Assembly (NCBI GenBank): GCA_021730985.1
Contig: JAKFYI010000035.1
Location: 50,317 to 114,316, forward strand
Length of the DNA stretch: 64,000 bases
Reading direction: 5' to 3'
Source: Hyphomicrobiales bacterium
GTDB lineage: Bacteria; Pseudomonadota; Alphaproteobacteria; Rhizobiales; Xanthobacteraceae
The stretch's first letter is position 1. Every line of letters starts with the position of its first letter. This document shows, piece by piece, positions 9,260 through 20,142 of the stretch. A program made the position numbers and the translations under genes. The notes under the pieces were generated by a model. That model saw nothing but the letters and a program-made list of their open reading frames with translations, did no database searches and was not told the DNA's origin.

Positions 9260-11056
9260 ATGGGATTGCTCGATAATCTGAAGGATGACGTCGTCTTCCT
9301 GCGCGGCGCGTTGCGCGCCTTGAAGATGACGACCCCTATCGCCAAGAACCCCAACCGCGTGTTCCCGCTGGTGCTCGATGAACTGGCGGAGCGGTACGGC
9401 GACGCGCCGGCGCTAATTTCAGACCGCGAACAGTTCAGCTACCGCTCTCTCGCGGCGCGATCGAACCGCTACGCGCGCTGGGCACAGCGCGAAGGCATCG
9501 CCAAGGGCGACGCCGTGTGCCTGCTGATGCCGAACCGGCCGGAATACATGGCAATCTGGATCGGAGTGATCAGCGCCGGCGGCGTGTGCGGTTTGATCAA
9601 CACCAATCTGGTGGGCCCGTCGCTGGCGCACTGCATCGATATCGTGTCGCCCAAGCACATCATCGTCGCGGCCGAACTTGCCGCGGCCTTCGCCACCGCG
9701 CGGCCCATGTTGAAATCCGAAGCTAAGATCTGGTCGCATGGCGAGAGCGTCGAGTTCCCGCGCATCGAGACCGAGATCGACGACCTCGACGACCGGCCGC
9801 TGACCGCGGCCGAGCGGCCAACGCTCAACATCGAAGACCGCGCCCTCTACATCTACACCTCGGGGACCACCGGCCTGCCGAAGGCAGCGAACATCAATCA
9901 TTACCGGGTGATGCTGGCGAGCCACGCGTTTGCCGGCGTGATGGACACCCAGCCGACCGACCGGATGTACAACTGCCTGCCGATGTACCACACCGCCGGC
10001 GGCCTGGTCGCGACCGGCGCGGTGCTGATCAACGGCGGTTGCGTTGTGGTGCGCGAGAAATTCTCCGCGCGCGAGTTCTGGAACGATGTGGTGCGATACG
10101 ACTGCACGATGTTCCAGTACATCGGCGAGCTGTGCCGCTACCTCACCCACGCGCCGCCGAACCCGAACGAATCGAAGCATCGCATCCGTCTGGTCTGCGG
10201 CAACGGACTGCGGCCCGATCTGTGGGACGACTTCAAGAACCGCTTCCGCATCCCCGCGATCCTCGAATTCTACGGGGCGACCGAGGGCAACGTGAACATC
10301 TTCAATTTCGAGGGCAAGCCCGGCGCGGTCGGCCGCGTGCCGTGGTTTGTCGCGCACCGCTTTCCGGTTGCGGTGGTGCGCTACGACGTCGAAAAGGGCC
10401 AGCCGGTGCGTGACGCCCGCGGCTTCTGCGAGCGCTGCGATCCCAACGAACCGGGCGAGGTGATCGGCAAGATCATCAACAAGGCGTCGAAGCCCGGCAA
10501 CCGGTTCGAAGGCTACGCAACATCGGCGCAGAACGAGAACAAGATCCTGCGCGACGCCTTCGCGAAGGGCGATGCCTGGTTCCGCACCGGCGACCTGATG
10601 CGCAAGGACGAGCGCGGCTATTTCTATTTCGTCGATCGGGTCGGCGACACGTTCCGCTGGAAGGGCGAGAACGTATCGACCGGCGAGGTGTCCGAGGCGA
10701 TCAACGGCTTTCCCGGAATCCTCGATGCCAACGTGTACGGCGTGACGATCCCCGGCCGCGAAGGCCGCGCGGGGATGGCCGCGGTGGTCTGCAACCGCTC
10801 GGTCGATCTGGCCGCGCTGCACGCTCACCTGCGCGCGCACCTGCCCGACTATGCGCGGCCGCTGTTCCTGCGCATCCAGAGCGAGATCGACGTGACCGGC
10901 ACGTTCAAGCAGAAGAAGGTCGATCTGGTGAAGGAAGGCTTCGATCCTGCCCGGATCGTGGACGCGATATACTTCAACGATACGCAGTCCGGCGGCTTCG
11001 TGCGGCTCGATCCGGCGCTCCACCAGCGCATCGAGCAGGGTCGGGTGAGATTGTAA
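9260..11056 (+). CDS. Long-chain acyl-CoA synthetase (FATP/VLACS-type)
   Basis: A 598-residue AMP-forming ligase that activates fatty acids as CoA thioesters. The AMP-binding P-loop YIYTSGTTGLPKA is near residue 197, and the later motifs EFYGATEGNVNIFNFEGKPG in pieces, RTGDLMRKDERGYFYFVDRVGDTFRWKGENVST in pieces and the C-terminal FKQKKVDLVKEGFDP match the fatty-acid transport protein/very-long-chain branch. The ATG at 9260 is selected because MGLLDNLKDDVVFLRGALR is the family's usual beginning; an in-frame upstream start at 9080 would lie inside the carboxypeptidase gene. Its stop overlaps the next start by one base (TAATG). Confidence 0.88.
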   Translation: MGLLDNLKDDVVFLRGALRALKMTTPIAKNPNRVFPLVLDELAERYGDAPALISDREQFSYRSLAARSNRYARWAQREGIAKGDAVCLLMPNRPEYMAIWIGVISAGGVCGLINTNLVGPSLAHCIDIVSPKHIIVAAELAAAFATARPMLKSEAKIWSHGESVEFPRIETEIDDLDDRPLTAAERPTLNIEDRALYIYTSGTTGLPKAANINHYRVMLASHAFAGVMDTQPTDRMYNCLPMYHTAGGLVATGAVLINGGCVVVREKFSAREFWNDVVRYDCTMFQYIGELCRYLTHAPPNPNESKHRIRLVCGNGLRPDLWDDFKNRFRIPAILEFYGATEGNVNIFNFEGKPGAVGRVPWFVAHRFPVAVVRYDVEKGQPVRDARGFCERCDPNEPGEVIGKIINKASKPGNRFEGYATSAQNENKILRDAFAKGDAWFRTGDLMRKDERGYFYFVDRVGDTFRWKGENVSTGEVSEAINGFPGILDANVYGVTIPGREGRAGMAAVVCNRSVDLAALHAHLRAHLPDYARPLFLRIQSEIDVTGTFKQKKVDLVKEGFDPARIVDAIYFNDTQSGGFVRLDPALHQRIEQGRVRL

Positions 11057-11607
11057 TGGCGAATGCGGTTGCGGCGGTCCAAGACGTCCTTACGTTCTGG
11101 CGCGAAGCCGGCCCGAAGAAATGGTTCAGCAAAGACACCGCGTTCGACGAGGCAATCCGCACGGACTTTCTTGCAACCCATGAGGCTGCCGCTGCGGGAC
11201 AATTGATAGACTGGGAAGGCACCGCCGAAGGTTCGCTCGCGCTGGTGATCCTGCTCGACCAGTTTCCCCGCAACATGTTCCGCGGTTCGGCCCGGGTCTT
11301 CGCCACCGATCCGATGGCGCACCGGATCGCCGGCAGCGCGGTCGCCAAGGGCCACGACCGGCAGGTGTCGGTCACGGACCGGCAGTTTTTCTATCTGCCA
11401 TTCGAGCACTCGGAGCAGCTTGCCGATCAGGAGCGCTGCGTGGCGCTGTTCCGGGCGACAGGCGATGCCGAATTGCTGAAATGGGCGGAGCTGCACGCCG
11501 ACATCATCCGCAAGTTCGGGCGCTTCCCTCACCGCAACGCGGTGCTCGGCCGCGCCACCACGGCGGCGGAGCAGGCCTTCCTGGACAGCGGCGGTTTCGC
11601 CGGCTGA
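11056..11607 (+). CDS. DUF924 family protein
   Basis: A 183-residue soluble protein with the DUF924 pattern: DVLTFWREAGPKKWF at the N-terminus, then ILLDQFPRNMFRG, FYLPFEHSEQLADQE and FGRFPHRNAVLGR. The family is an all-helical, TPR-like fold of unknown biochemical role, widespread in proteobacteria. It is translationally coupled to the acyl-CoA synthetase through a TAATG junction, so the two are probably co-expressed, but a shared function is not established. Confidence 0.85.
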   Translation: MANAVAAVQDVLTFWREAGPKKWFSKDTAFDEAIRTDFLATHEAAAAGQLIDWEGTAEGSLALVILLDQFPRNMFRGSARVFATDPMAHRIAGSAVAKGHDRQVSVTDRQFFYLPFEHSEQLADQERCVALFRATGDAELLKWAELHADIIRKFGRFPHRNAVLGRATTAAEQAFLDSGGFAG

Positions 11608-11695
11608 GCCCACGCGCTGCCGGTTTTTCGCATTCCCGCCCTGGACGTTGGCCGGAAAGCGGCCCTTAATATCCACCAGAAATGGAGGAAACCTC

Positions 11696-12661
11696 ATGTC
11701 CTGGTCGAAACGCGCCACCTTGCGCGGACTTCTGATTGCCGCGGCGGCGCTGAGCGCAGTTCCCGCATCGGCGCAGATGGAATTGAAGATCATCGCGCCC
11801 GCGGCGCCGGGCGGCGGCTGGGACCAGACCGCGCGCTCCATGCAGCAGGCGATGACGGCTTCCGGCGCGGCCAAGAGCGCGCAAGTGACCAACATTCCGG
11901 GCGCCGGCGGCACCGTCGGGCTCGCGCAGTTCGTCAACACCGCCAAGGGCGACGGCAACACGCTGATGGTCAACGGCTTCGTGATGGTGGGCGCGATCCT
12001 GACCAACAAGTCGCCGGTCAACCTCGATCAGGTGACCCCGATCGCCAAGCTCACCGAGGAAATGCAGATCATCGTCGTGCCGGCCAATTCGCCGATTAAG
12101 ACCGCGAAGGATCTGGCCGATGCGGTCAAGAAAGACGTTTCGAAGGTCACATTCGCCGGCGGCTCGGCGGGCGGCGTCGATCACATCATGGCGGCGCTGT
12201 TCACCGGCGCAGCCGGCGCGGACGCTGCCAAGGTCAACTACGTGCCGTTCTCCGGCGGCGGCGAGTCGCTCGCCGCCATCATCGGCGGCAAGGTGACGGC
12301 GGGCATTTCCGGTTACGCGGAATACGAAGGCCAGATCAAGTCCGGGCGGCTGCGCGCCATCGGCATCACTTCGGCGGAGCGGCGGGCCGGCATCGACGTG
12401 CCGACCTTCAAGGAGCAGGGCATCGACCTCGTCATCACCAACTGGCGATCGGTGGTCGCTGGCCCGGGCATCACGGCGGCCCAGAAGAAGGCCTTGGAGG
12501 ACGCGGTCGAGAAGATGGCGAAGTCCGCGGCCTGGAAGGACGTTCTGAAGCAGAAGGGCTGGGACGACGCCTTTGTATCGGGCGACGCCTTCACCAAGTT
12601 CCTGAAGGACGAGCAGACCCGCGTTCGCAAGGTGCTCAGCGAAGTGGGCTTGGTAAAGTAG
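11696..12661 (+). CDS. tctC: Tripartite tricarboxylate transporter substrate-binding protein (TctC/Bug family)
   Basis: A 321-residue periplasmic receptor. The signal peptide ends near ASAQM (about residue 26). The Bug fold signatures are present: IIAPAAPGGGWDQTARSMQ, NIPGAGGTVGLAQF and YVPFSGGGESLAAIIGGKV. The start at 11696 has GGAGGAAA six bases upstream, better than an in-frame ATG at 11648. It is followed by tctB and tctA, so unlike the other Bug genes in this window it sits with its membrane partners. The WDQTARSMQ variant is typical of receptors that accompany real TctAB pairs. Confidence 0.88.
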   Translation: MSWSKRATLRGLLIAAAALSAVPASAQMELKIIAPAAPGGGWDQTARSMQQAMTASGAAKSAQVTNIPGAGGTVGLAQFVNTAKGDGNTLMVNGFVMVGAILTNKSPVNLDQVTPIAKLTEEMQIIVVPANSPIKTAKDLADAVKKDVSKVTFAGGSAGGVDHIMAALFTGAAGADAAKVNYVPFSGGGESLAAIIGGKVTAGISGYAEYEGQIKSGRLRAIGITSAERRAGIDVPTFKEQGIDLVITNWRSVVAGPGITAAQKKALEDAVEKMAKSAAWKDVLKQKGWDDAFVSGDAFTKFLKDEQTRVRKVLSEVGLVK

Positions 12662-12722
12662 CGCTTCTCCGTCATGCCGGCCTGGTCCCGGGCTTGAACG
12701 CGGCGAGAACAGGTCAAGTCCG

Positions 12723-13190
12723 ATGAGCACCGCAACACACCGCATCGACCGCGCGGCGATGGCCATCGCCGCAGGCCTGCTCGTGATCGCCGTGGTGATC
12801 GTGTGGGACGCCTCGTCCCTGCCCTCGACCGTCTACGGCATCGGGCCGCGGGCCGTGCCGATCCTGGTGGCGGGCGGGCTGGTGCTGCTCGCGATCGGCA
12901 ACGCGGTGCTGGCCTGGCGCGGCGAGTTCCCCGAGCGTGAAGACTACGATTTGCAGGCCGTGCTGCTCATCCTCGGCGGCCTGCTCGCCCTGATCGCCAT
13001 CATCGGACTGAACGGCGGCTTCATCCCCGCCACCGCGGTGCTGTTCGCAGCGACCGCGACCGCGTTCGGCCGGCGCGCCATCCTGACGGATTTCGTCATC
13101 GGCTTCGTGCTGTCAGTCCTGGTCTTTCTGATGTTCTCCAAGCTGCTGACGCTGTCGCTGCCGATGGGTCCGATCGAGCGGCTGCTCTGA
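12723..13190 (+). CDS. tctB: Tripartite tricarboxylate transporter small membrane subunit TctB
   Basis: A 155-residue protein with four hydrophobic segments and the TctB pattern of a G-P-R motif after the first helix ([19 protein letters not shown] in pieces). It is the small membrane subunit that pairs with TctA for secondary, cation-driven uptake of carboxylates. It begins 61 bases after tctC, and tctA starts two bases after its stop. Confidence 0.88.
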   Translation: MSTATHRIDRAAMAIAAGLLVIAVVIVWDASSLPSTVYGIGPRAVPILVAGGLVLLAIGNAVLAWRGEFPEREDYDLQAVLLILGGLLALIAIIGLNGGFIPATAVLFAATATAFGRRAILTDFVIGFVLSVLVFLMFSKLLTLSLPMGPIERLL

Positions 13191-13191
13191 C

Positions 13192-14691
<1,500 letters not shown>

Positions 14692-14696
14692 ATCTC

Positions 14697-14826
14697 ACTT
14701 GTCCCGGGCGCAGCGCGGCACGAAGTGCTGCGCTGCAGACCCGGGACCCCGGTTCCTTGATACAAACCGGGGTCCCGGATCGTCGGTGCAGCACTTCGCT
14801 TCGCTACGCGCTGCACCTTGTCCGGG
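14697..14826. repeat. Palindromic intergenic repeat between tctA and the aldolase gene
   Basis: The core is a perfect 14-bp inverted repeat, CCGGGACCCCGGTT (14741-14754) with its complement at 14765-14778 and a 10-nt loop. Imperfect outer arms carry GCAGCGC/CGAAGTGCTGC-type sequence and a flanking TTGTCCCGGG/TTGTCCGGGA motif on each side. Elements of this composition are common between genes in Bradyrhizobium and Rhodopseudomonas. It may also end tctA transcription. Confidence 0.7.
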
Positions 14827-14844
14827 ACACAGAACGGAAAATCC

Positions 14845-15717
14845 ATGACCGACCTCCACGGCGTCTTCCCCTATCTTGTCTCTCCCATCGACCCGTCCGG
14901 CCGCATCAAGACCGACGTGCTCGGCAAGCTGTGCGACGATCTCATCAAGGCCGGCGTGCATGGGCTGACGCCGCTGGGCTCCACCGGCGAGTTTGCCTAT
15001 CTCGACCGCACCCAGCGCACCGCCGTGGTGCAGGCCTCGATCGAAGCGGCAAACAAGCGCGTGCCGGTGATCGCGGGCGTCGCGGCAACCGCGACCGCGG
15101 ATGCCGTCGAACAGGCCAAGAACTACGCCAAGCTCGGCGCCGACGGCATCCTCGCCATCCTGGAAGCCTACTTCCCGGTGAAGGCCGCACAGATCGAAAG
15201 CTACTTCCGCGCCATCGCCGACGCGGTGGACATTCCGGTGGTGCTCTACACCAACCCGCAATTCCAGCGCAGCGATCTGTCGCTCGACGTCATCGCTAAA
15301 CTCGCGGCGCATCCGCGCATCCGTTACATCAAGGACGCTTCGACCAACACCGGACGGCTGCTTTCGATCATGAACCGTGCGCCGGATATGCGGGTGTTCT
15401 CCGCATCGGCTCACATTCCCGCCGCGGTGATGCTGATCGGCGGCGTCGGCTGGATGGCGGGGCCGGCCTGCATCGTCCCGAAGCAGAGCGTGAAGCTCTA
15501 CGATCTCTGCAAGGCCGGGCGCTGGGCCGAGGCGATGGAGCTGCAGCGCAAGCTTTGGCGCATCAACGAAGCGTTCGCGCGGTTCAATCTGGCGGCCTGC
15601 ATCAAAGTCGGGTTGCAGACACAAGGATACGCGGTCGGCGATCCGGTGCCGCCGCAGGCCGCGCTCGGCCCCGAAGAGCGCCGCGCAGTCGAGCAGACGC
15701 TCGCAGAACTATCGTGA
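14845..15717 (+). CDS. Dihydrodipicolinate synthase/N-acetylneuraminate lyase family aldolase
   Basis: A 290-residue (beta/alpha)8 class I aldolase. The family motif GSTGEFAYL is near residue 47, the catalytic Tyr is in VVLYTNPQ near residue 135, and the Schiff-base Lys is residue 163 in RYIKDAST. The start at 14845 is an ATG; a TTG nine codons upstream is open but within the repeat. Members condense or cleave pyruvate-type substrates, and specificity ranges from DHDPS to 2-keto-3-deoxy sugar acids. A location directly after tctCBA suggests catabolism of the carboxylate imported by that system, rather than lysine synthesis; this is inference. Confidence 0.85.
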   Translation: MTDLHGVFPYLVSPIDPSGRIKTDVLGKLCDDLIKAGVHGLTPLGSTGEFAYLDRTQRTAVVQASIEAANKRVPVIAGVAATATADAVEQAKNYAKLGADGILAILEAYFPVKAAQIESYFRAIADAVDIPVVLYTNPQFQRSDLSLDVIAKLAAHPRIRYIKDASTNTGRLLSIMNRAPDMRVFSASAHIPAAVMLIGGVGWMAGPACIVPKQSVKLYDLCKAGRWAEAMELQRKLWRINEAFARFNLAACIKVGLQTQGYAVGDPVPPQAALGPEERRAVEQTLAELS

Positions 15718-15804
15718 AAACAACGGCTTAAGCCACCCTTCAGGCCAACTGAATGTTAACGGTTCCTTGCTAGGTCTCGGACGTGCGGGCCGGTTGCCCG
15801 AACG

Positions 15805-17214
15805 ATGTGCCGCGCGAGGTGTGAAGTGGCGTTGATCGGCTCCGAAACATCGGCCCCTCCGGCGCGAGCCGCACTTGCGGGACTTCTGGCCAAGGTCCGG
15901 GAATGGCGCGAAGACGGCAGCCATACCTCGATCGCGCAGAAGGTTGCAGGCGGCGCTTTCCTGATCCGCGTCTTCAGCGCCGCACTGGTGTTCGGCTCGC
16001 AGATCCTGTTCGCGCGCTGGATGGGCAGCTTCGAGTTCGGCATCTACGTTTATGTCTTCGCCTGGGTTCTGGTGATCGGCGAATTCGCCGACCTCGGCCT
16101 CGCGCCGGCGGCACAGCGATTCATTCCGGAATATGCCAGCGCCAGATCAATGGCGCTACTGCGCGGCTTCATCTGCTACAGCCGCTGGCTTACCGTCGGC
16201 GGAGCTTCATTGATCGGCGCAGTTGGCGCGGTTGCAGTCAAGCTCGCGGAGCCATTGCTCTCCGACTATGTCGTGCTGCCGCTGATGATTGCGTGCGTCA
16301 CGCTGCCGTTCTACGCGCTGATGCAGATGCAGGACGGCATTGCGCGCTCCTATAACTGGGTGCAACTCGCGCTGATGCCGATGTACGTGATCCGGCATGT
16401 CGCGATGCTTGGCATGCTCGGCATCGCCTATATGGCCGGGCTGCCGACAGACGCGGTCACCGTGGTTTCCGTGCTTGCGTTGTCGCTGGCGTTGACTGCA
16501 ATCGGGCAGACAGTCGTGCTCAATCGCCGCCTCACCGCCGAAATGGGCAAAGGGCCGCGGCAAGCCGAGGTCCGTACATGGTTTGCGGTGTCGCTGCCGA
16601 TGCTGATGGTGGGCGGCTTCTACCTGCTGCTCACGCACACCGACATCCTGGTGCTGCAGCACTTCTGCACGCCGGAGCAGGTCGCTACTTATTATGCCGC
16701 GTCAAAGACCATCGCGCTGGTGTCGTTCGTCTATTTCGCGGTGTCGGCTGCGGTCGCGCACCGCTTCACCGAGTACCACGTCGCCGGCGACCGCGAACGC
16801 CTGTCGCAATTCCTCAACGATGCGATCAAGTGGACGTTCTGGCCTTCGGCTGCGGCCACCGCGGGCATCCTGCTGCTCGGCGAATGGCTGCTGGGATTGT
16901 TTGGCCCGGTGTTCGTCGAAGGCTTCCAGGCGATGATCATTCTCGCCGCCGGCCTGTTGGCGCGCGCCGCGGTCGGCCCGGTCGAGCGGCTTCTGACCAT
17001 GCTCGGCGAGCAGCGCATTTGCGCCACGATCTACGCCTTCGCATTTGTGCTCAACCTGTCGCTCTGCTTCGTTCTGATCCCGACGCTTGGGATCGAGGGC
17101 GCTGCAATCTCGACCGCAATGGCGATGATCTCGGAATCCGCTCTGCTGTTCTACGTCACAAGGAAACGTCTCAAACTGCACGCTTTCGTGTGGAGACGCG
17201 CCCCGGCGCAATAG
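15805..17214 (+). CDS. Polysaccharide flippase (Wzx/MATE-like, MOP superfamily)
   Basis: A 469-residue polytopic membrane protein with about twelve to fourteen hydrophobic segments. An N-terminal cytoplasmic leader precedes ARWMGSFEFGIYVYVFAWV, a pattern typical of oligosaccharide repeat-unit flippases. The second half contains LLTHTDILVLQHF and the VERLLTMLGEQR loop. An ATG at 15805 and a GTG at 15826 are both possible; GAGG sits eight bases before the GTG. The stop lies two bases before the acetyltransferase start, so the pair probably forms an envelope-polysaccharide operon. Confidence 0.8.
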   Translation: MCRARCEVALIGSETSAPPARAALAGLLAKVREWREDGSHTSIAQKVAGGAFLIRVFSAALVFGSQILFARWMGSFEFGIYVYVFAWVLVIGEFADLGLAPAAQRFIPEYASARSMALLRGFICYSRWLTVGGASLIGAVGAVAVKLAEPLLSDYVVLPLMIACVTLPFYALMQMQDGIARSYNWVQLALMPMYVIRHVAMLGMLGIAYMAGLPTDAVTVVSVLALSLALTAIGQTVVLNRRLTAEMGKGPRQAEVRTWFAVSLPMLMVGGFYLLLTHTDILVLQHFCTPEQVATYYAASKTIALVSFVYFAVSAAVAHRFTEYHVAGDRERLSQFLNDAIKWTFWPSAAATAGILLLGEWLLGLFGPVFVEGFQAMIILAAGLLARAAVGPVERLLTMLGEQRICATIYAFAFVLNLSLCFVLIPTLGIEGAAISTAMAMISESALLFYVTRKRLKLHAFVWRRAPAQ

Positions 17215-17216
17215 CG

Positions 17217-18509
17217 ATGCATGCCCCGCTCAGTCCCGCGCTCCGGGTCGAGTGGCGGCCGATCTCAGATCTGACGCCACTGATCGATCAATGGCGCTCG
17301 CTCGCTGCGCGCGCGCTGGAGCCAAACGTCTTCTACGATCCAGCCTTCGCACTCGCCGCAGCACCGGTGTTCGGCAAGGACTGCGGCGCCGTTCTGGTGT
17401 GGTCGGCGCGCGGCAACCTGATGGGATTGTTTCCAGCGCGGCTTGCAGGCTGGAGCCAAGCCACGCTGCCGGCCGTAACCGGCTGGACCCACCCCTATGC
17501 TCCGCTCGGCACGCCGCTGGTCGACCGCCACGAGGCGGAGGCGGTGATTGCCGCATGGCTTGAGCATCTGGCGCGCGAGCCGTCGATGCCTGCACTCCTC
17601 ATGCTGCCGATGCTGCCGGAGGGCGGCGCTTTCGCCCACGCACTCGACGCCGTGCTCGCGCGCAAGCACTTGCGCAGCGCCTCGTTCGGGCGTCATCGCC
17701 GCGCCTTGCTCAAGCCCGGCAACAGCCAGGACGAGCAGGCGTTGTCGCGCAGCCGGCGCAAGGAATTGATGCGCCTGCGGCGGCGGCTCGAGGAATTCGC
17801 GCCCGTGACCTTCAGCACCGTCAGAACCCCGGAGCCGATCGCGCCCGCGATCGAGGATTTCCTGGTGCTGGAGGCGAGCGGCTGGAAGGGCGTCGCCCGA
17901 ACCGCCGCGGCCTACGATCCGGCTGTGCGCCGCTTCCTCGAAACCGCGGTGACCGCGCTCGCCGCGCAGGGCCAGGCCCGGATCGACCGTATGCATCTTG
18001 GCCAGCGTGCCGTTGCCGTCGCCATCACGCTTACGTCCGGCGACGCCGGCTGGTTCTGGAAGATCGCGCACAACGAGGGCGTCGCGCGGTTCTCGCCCGG
18101 CGTGCAACTCGTTTACGAGCTCACGCCACAACTCTCGTCGCAGCCGGGACTGGCACGCGTCGATTCCTGCGCCGCCGCGGATCACCCCATGATCGACAGC
18201 ATGTGGCACGGCAGGCTCGCGCTGTGCGACCGGCTCATTGCGGTGAAACGCTCGGTGCTGCCGTTCACCCTCGCCTGCCGGGCCGAAGCGCTGCGGCGCG
18301 CCGCGCTGGGTGTTGCGAAGTCGTTGCGCGACCGGGTGCGCGGGCGCAAGGCCAGCGTGACCTCAGGCCTTGGCGCGCAGCAGACGGCGGATCACTTTTC
18401 CGGTCGTGGTCATCGGCATCTCCGCAATGAAGGCGACCTCACGCGGATATTCATGCGCGGACAGCCGGGTGCGGACAAAGCCTTGAATGTCGGCGGCAAG
18501 CGCGTCTGA
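17217..18509 (+). CDS. GNAT/FemAB-like acetyltransferase (BioF2-like, PF13480 type)
   Basis: A 430-residue protein. The middle and second half (about residues 160-350) match the acetyltransferase module often called CelD/BioF2-like: SRRKELMRLRRRLEE, the acceptor segment EDFLVLEASGWKG, RFLETAVTALAAQGQARIDR and the FSPGVQLVYEL turn. Such proteins modify sugars or lipids and often travel with polysaccharide genes, as here next to the flippase. No stop occurs before the convergent synthetase gene, so the last 49 codons run antisense to that gene's 3' end. The tail from about residue 382 is therefore probably not conserved. Confidence 0.75.
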   Translation: MHAPLSPALRVEWRPISDLTPLIDQWRSLAARALEPNVFYDPAFALAAAPVFGKDCGAVLVWSARGNLMGLFPARLAGWSQATLPAVTGWTHPYAPLGTPLVDRHEAEAVIAAWLEHLAREPSMPALLMLPMLPEGGAFAHALDAVLARKHLRSASFGRHRRALLKPGNSQDEQALSRSRRKELMRLRRRLEEFAPVTFSTVRTPEPIAPAIEDFLVLEASGWKGVARTAAAYDPAVRRFLETAVTALAAQGQARIDRMHLGQRAVAVAITLTSGDAGWFWKIAHNEGVARFSPGVQLVYELTPQLSSQPGLARVDSCAAADHPMIDSMWHGRLALCDRLIAVKRSVLPFTLACRAEALRRAALGVAKSLRDRVRGRKASVTSGLGAQQTADHFSGRGHRHLRNEGDLTRIFMRGQPGADKALNVGGKRV

Positions 18510-19979
18510 CGGGGCGACGCCCGATTTCAGCACCACGAACGCCTTTACGATCTCGGTTCGCATGGTGTCAGGCTTGCCGATCGCTGCGGCCAGCGCCACC
18601 GCCGGATGCTTGATCAGGCAGTCCTCGATCTCGCCCGGACCGATGCGATAGCCTGACGATGTGATCACGTCGTCATCGCGCCCGACGAACGAGAAATAGC
18701 CCTCGTCGTCCACCACGCCCTGATCGCCGGTGGTCATCCAGTCGCCGATGAACTTCTCGCGCGTTGCCTCCGGCCGCCCCCAGTATTCGAGGAACATCAC
18801 CGGGTTGGGCCGCCGCACCGCGATCTGACCTACCTCGCCCACCGCGACGCGCTCGCCGTCGGCGCGGATCACCGCGACCTCGTGCCCCGGCACCGGCTTG
18901 CCGATCGCACCCGGCCGCGCGACGCCGATCATCGCGCACGATGACAGCACCAGGTTGCATTCGGTCTGGCCGTAGAACTCGTTGATGGGGACGCCGAGCG
19001 CCGTCTTGCCCCATTCATAGGTCTCGGCGCCAAGCGCCTCTCCGCCGGAGCCGACGGTACGCAGCCTGATGTCGTGGCGGCCCTGCGGGCTCGGCACCGA
19101 ACGCATCATCCGCAGCGCGGTCGGAGGGATGAACGCGTTGCGCACACCGTGCCGCGCCATCACCGCGAAGGCCTCCTCCGGATCGAATTTGTCGAAGCGC
19201 CGCGCCACCACCGGGACGCCGCAGTACAGGCTCGGCAGCAGGCAATCGAGCAGTCCGCCGGCCCATGCCCAGTCGGCCGGCGTCCAGAACCGGTCGCCGG
19301 GCTGCGGGAAGAAATCATGCGGCATCTCGATACCGGGCATGTGGCCGAGCAGCACGCGGTGGGCGTGCAAGGCACCCTTCGGCTGACCGGTGGTGCCGGA
19401 GGTGTAGATCATCATCGCCGGATCGTCGGCGCGCGTCCGGCGCGCGGTGAAATCCGCCGACGCGCGCGCGAGCGTCTGCGCAAAGCCGTCCGCGCCGCCG
19501 CCAGGCCCGTCGATCGACAGAACCAGCTTCAGGTCCGGCAATTCGCCGCGCAGGCCTTCGACCTTGGCCAGACCTTGCGCGTTGGTGATGAGCGCCTTGG
19601 CGCCGGAATTCTGCAGCCGGTAAGAAACAGCCTCGACGCCGAACAGCATGGCGAGCGGCAGCGCGATGGCGCCGAGCTTGTAGACCGCGATATGGATCGC
19701 GGCGACCTCGGGCGCCTGTGGCAGCAGAATGGCCACGCGGTCGCCCCGCCCGACGCCTTGCGCGGCCAGTCCGTTGGCCAGCCGGTTGGAGGTTTCGCGG
19801 AGCCAGCCGTAGCCGATCTGGTCGGCGCCGCCATCCGGCCGCACCGCCACGATCGCAAGCTTTTGCGGATCGTGCGCGGCCCAGCGATCGCACACCTCAA
19901 CGCCGATATTGAATTCCGCCGGCACCTGCCAGCGGAAGGCTCGAACAATCTCGTCGTAGTCGCGGCCCGGCGGCAGCAT
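18363..19979 (-). CDS. AMP-dependent acyl-CoA synthetase (ACSM/benzoate-CoA-ligase-like)
   Basis: A 538-residue ANL-superfamily ligase. The P-loop MIYTSGTTGQPKGALHAHR is near residue 195, the A5-type motif NEFYGQTECNLV near 325, TTGDQGVVDDEGYFSFVGRDDDVI in pieces near 425 and the C-terminal Lys motif TTTGKVIRR near 530. The sequence FFPQPGDRFWTPADWAWAGGL in pieces is typical of medium-chain/aryl acyl-CoA synthetases that activate short, medium or aromatic acids. It overlaps the convergent acetyltransferase gene by 147 bp. Substrate not determinable by reading. Confidence 0.85.
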   Translation of the reverse strand: MLPPGRDYDEIVRAFRWQVPAEFNIGVEVCDRWAAHDPQKLAIVAVRPDGGADQIGYGWLRETSNRLANGLAAQGVGRGDRVAILLPQAPEVAAIHIAVYKLGAIALPLAMLFGVEAVSYRLQNSGAKALITNAQGLAKVEGLRGELPDLKLVLSIDGPGGGADGFAQTLARASADFTARRTRADDPAMMIYTSGTTGQPKGALHAHRVLLGHMPGIEMPHDFFPQPGDRFWTPADWAWAGGLLDCLLPSLYCGVPVVARRFDKFDPEEAFAVMARHGVRNAFIPPTALRMMRSVPSPQGRHDIRLRTVGSGGEALGAETYEWGKTALGVPINEFYGQTECNLVLSSCAMIGVARPGAIGKPVPGHEVAVIRADGERVAVGEVGQIAVRRPNPVMFLEYWGRPEATREKFIGDWMTTGDQGVVDDEGYFSFVGRDDDVITSSGYRIGPGEIEDCLIKHPAVALAAAIGKPDTMRTEIVKAFVVLKSGVAPSDALAADIQGFVRTRLSAHEYPREVAFIAEMPMTTTGKVIRRLLRAKA

Positions 19980-19989
19980 GCGGCGAAGC

Positions 19990-20040
19990 TAGAGCATGAT
20001 GGCAGCGAGGGGAAACCGGATTTCCTCCGCGATCATGCGC
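19990..20040. repeat. Palindromic rhizobial-type intergenic repeat (degenerate copy)
   Basis: AGAGCATGAT at 19991-20000 and GATCATGCGC at 20031-20040 are near-complementary ends around GGAAACCGGATTTCC. This is the layout of an abundant intergenic element in Rhizobiales, which in intact copies reads AGAGCATGAT, a GAAACCGGTTTTC centre and ATCATGCTC. This copy has several mismatches. It sits just upstream of the acyl-CoA synthetase start (19979). Confidence 0.65.
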
Positions 20041-20142
20041 AAGCGGAACCTGGGATCGCCCGAAATGCGGCACGGCGGGCGGCCTGCAAAAAAAGATTGG
20101 CGCTGCGCTAAAAAGAGCGATGTGCCGATAAGTCAGATGCAC

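Noticed and set aside
9419..11023. 534-codon minus-strand frame opposite the acyl-CoA synthetase
   Set aside because: Antisense shadow; the plus strand has all ANL-ligase motifs.
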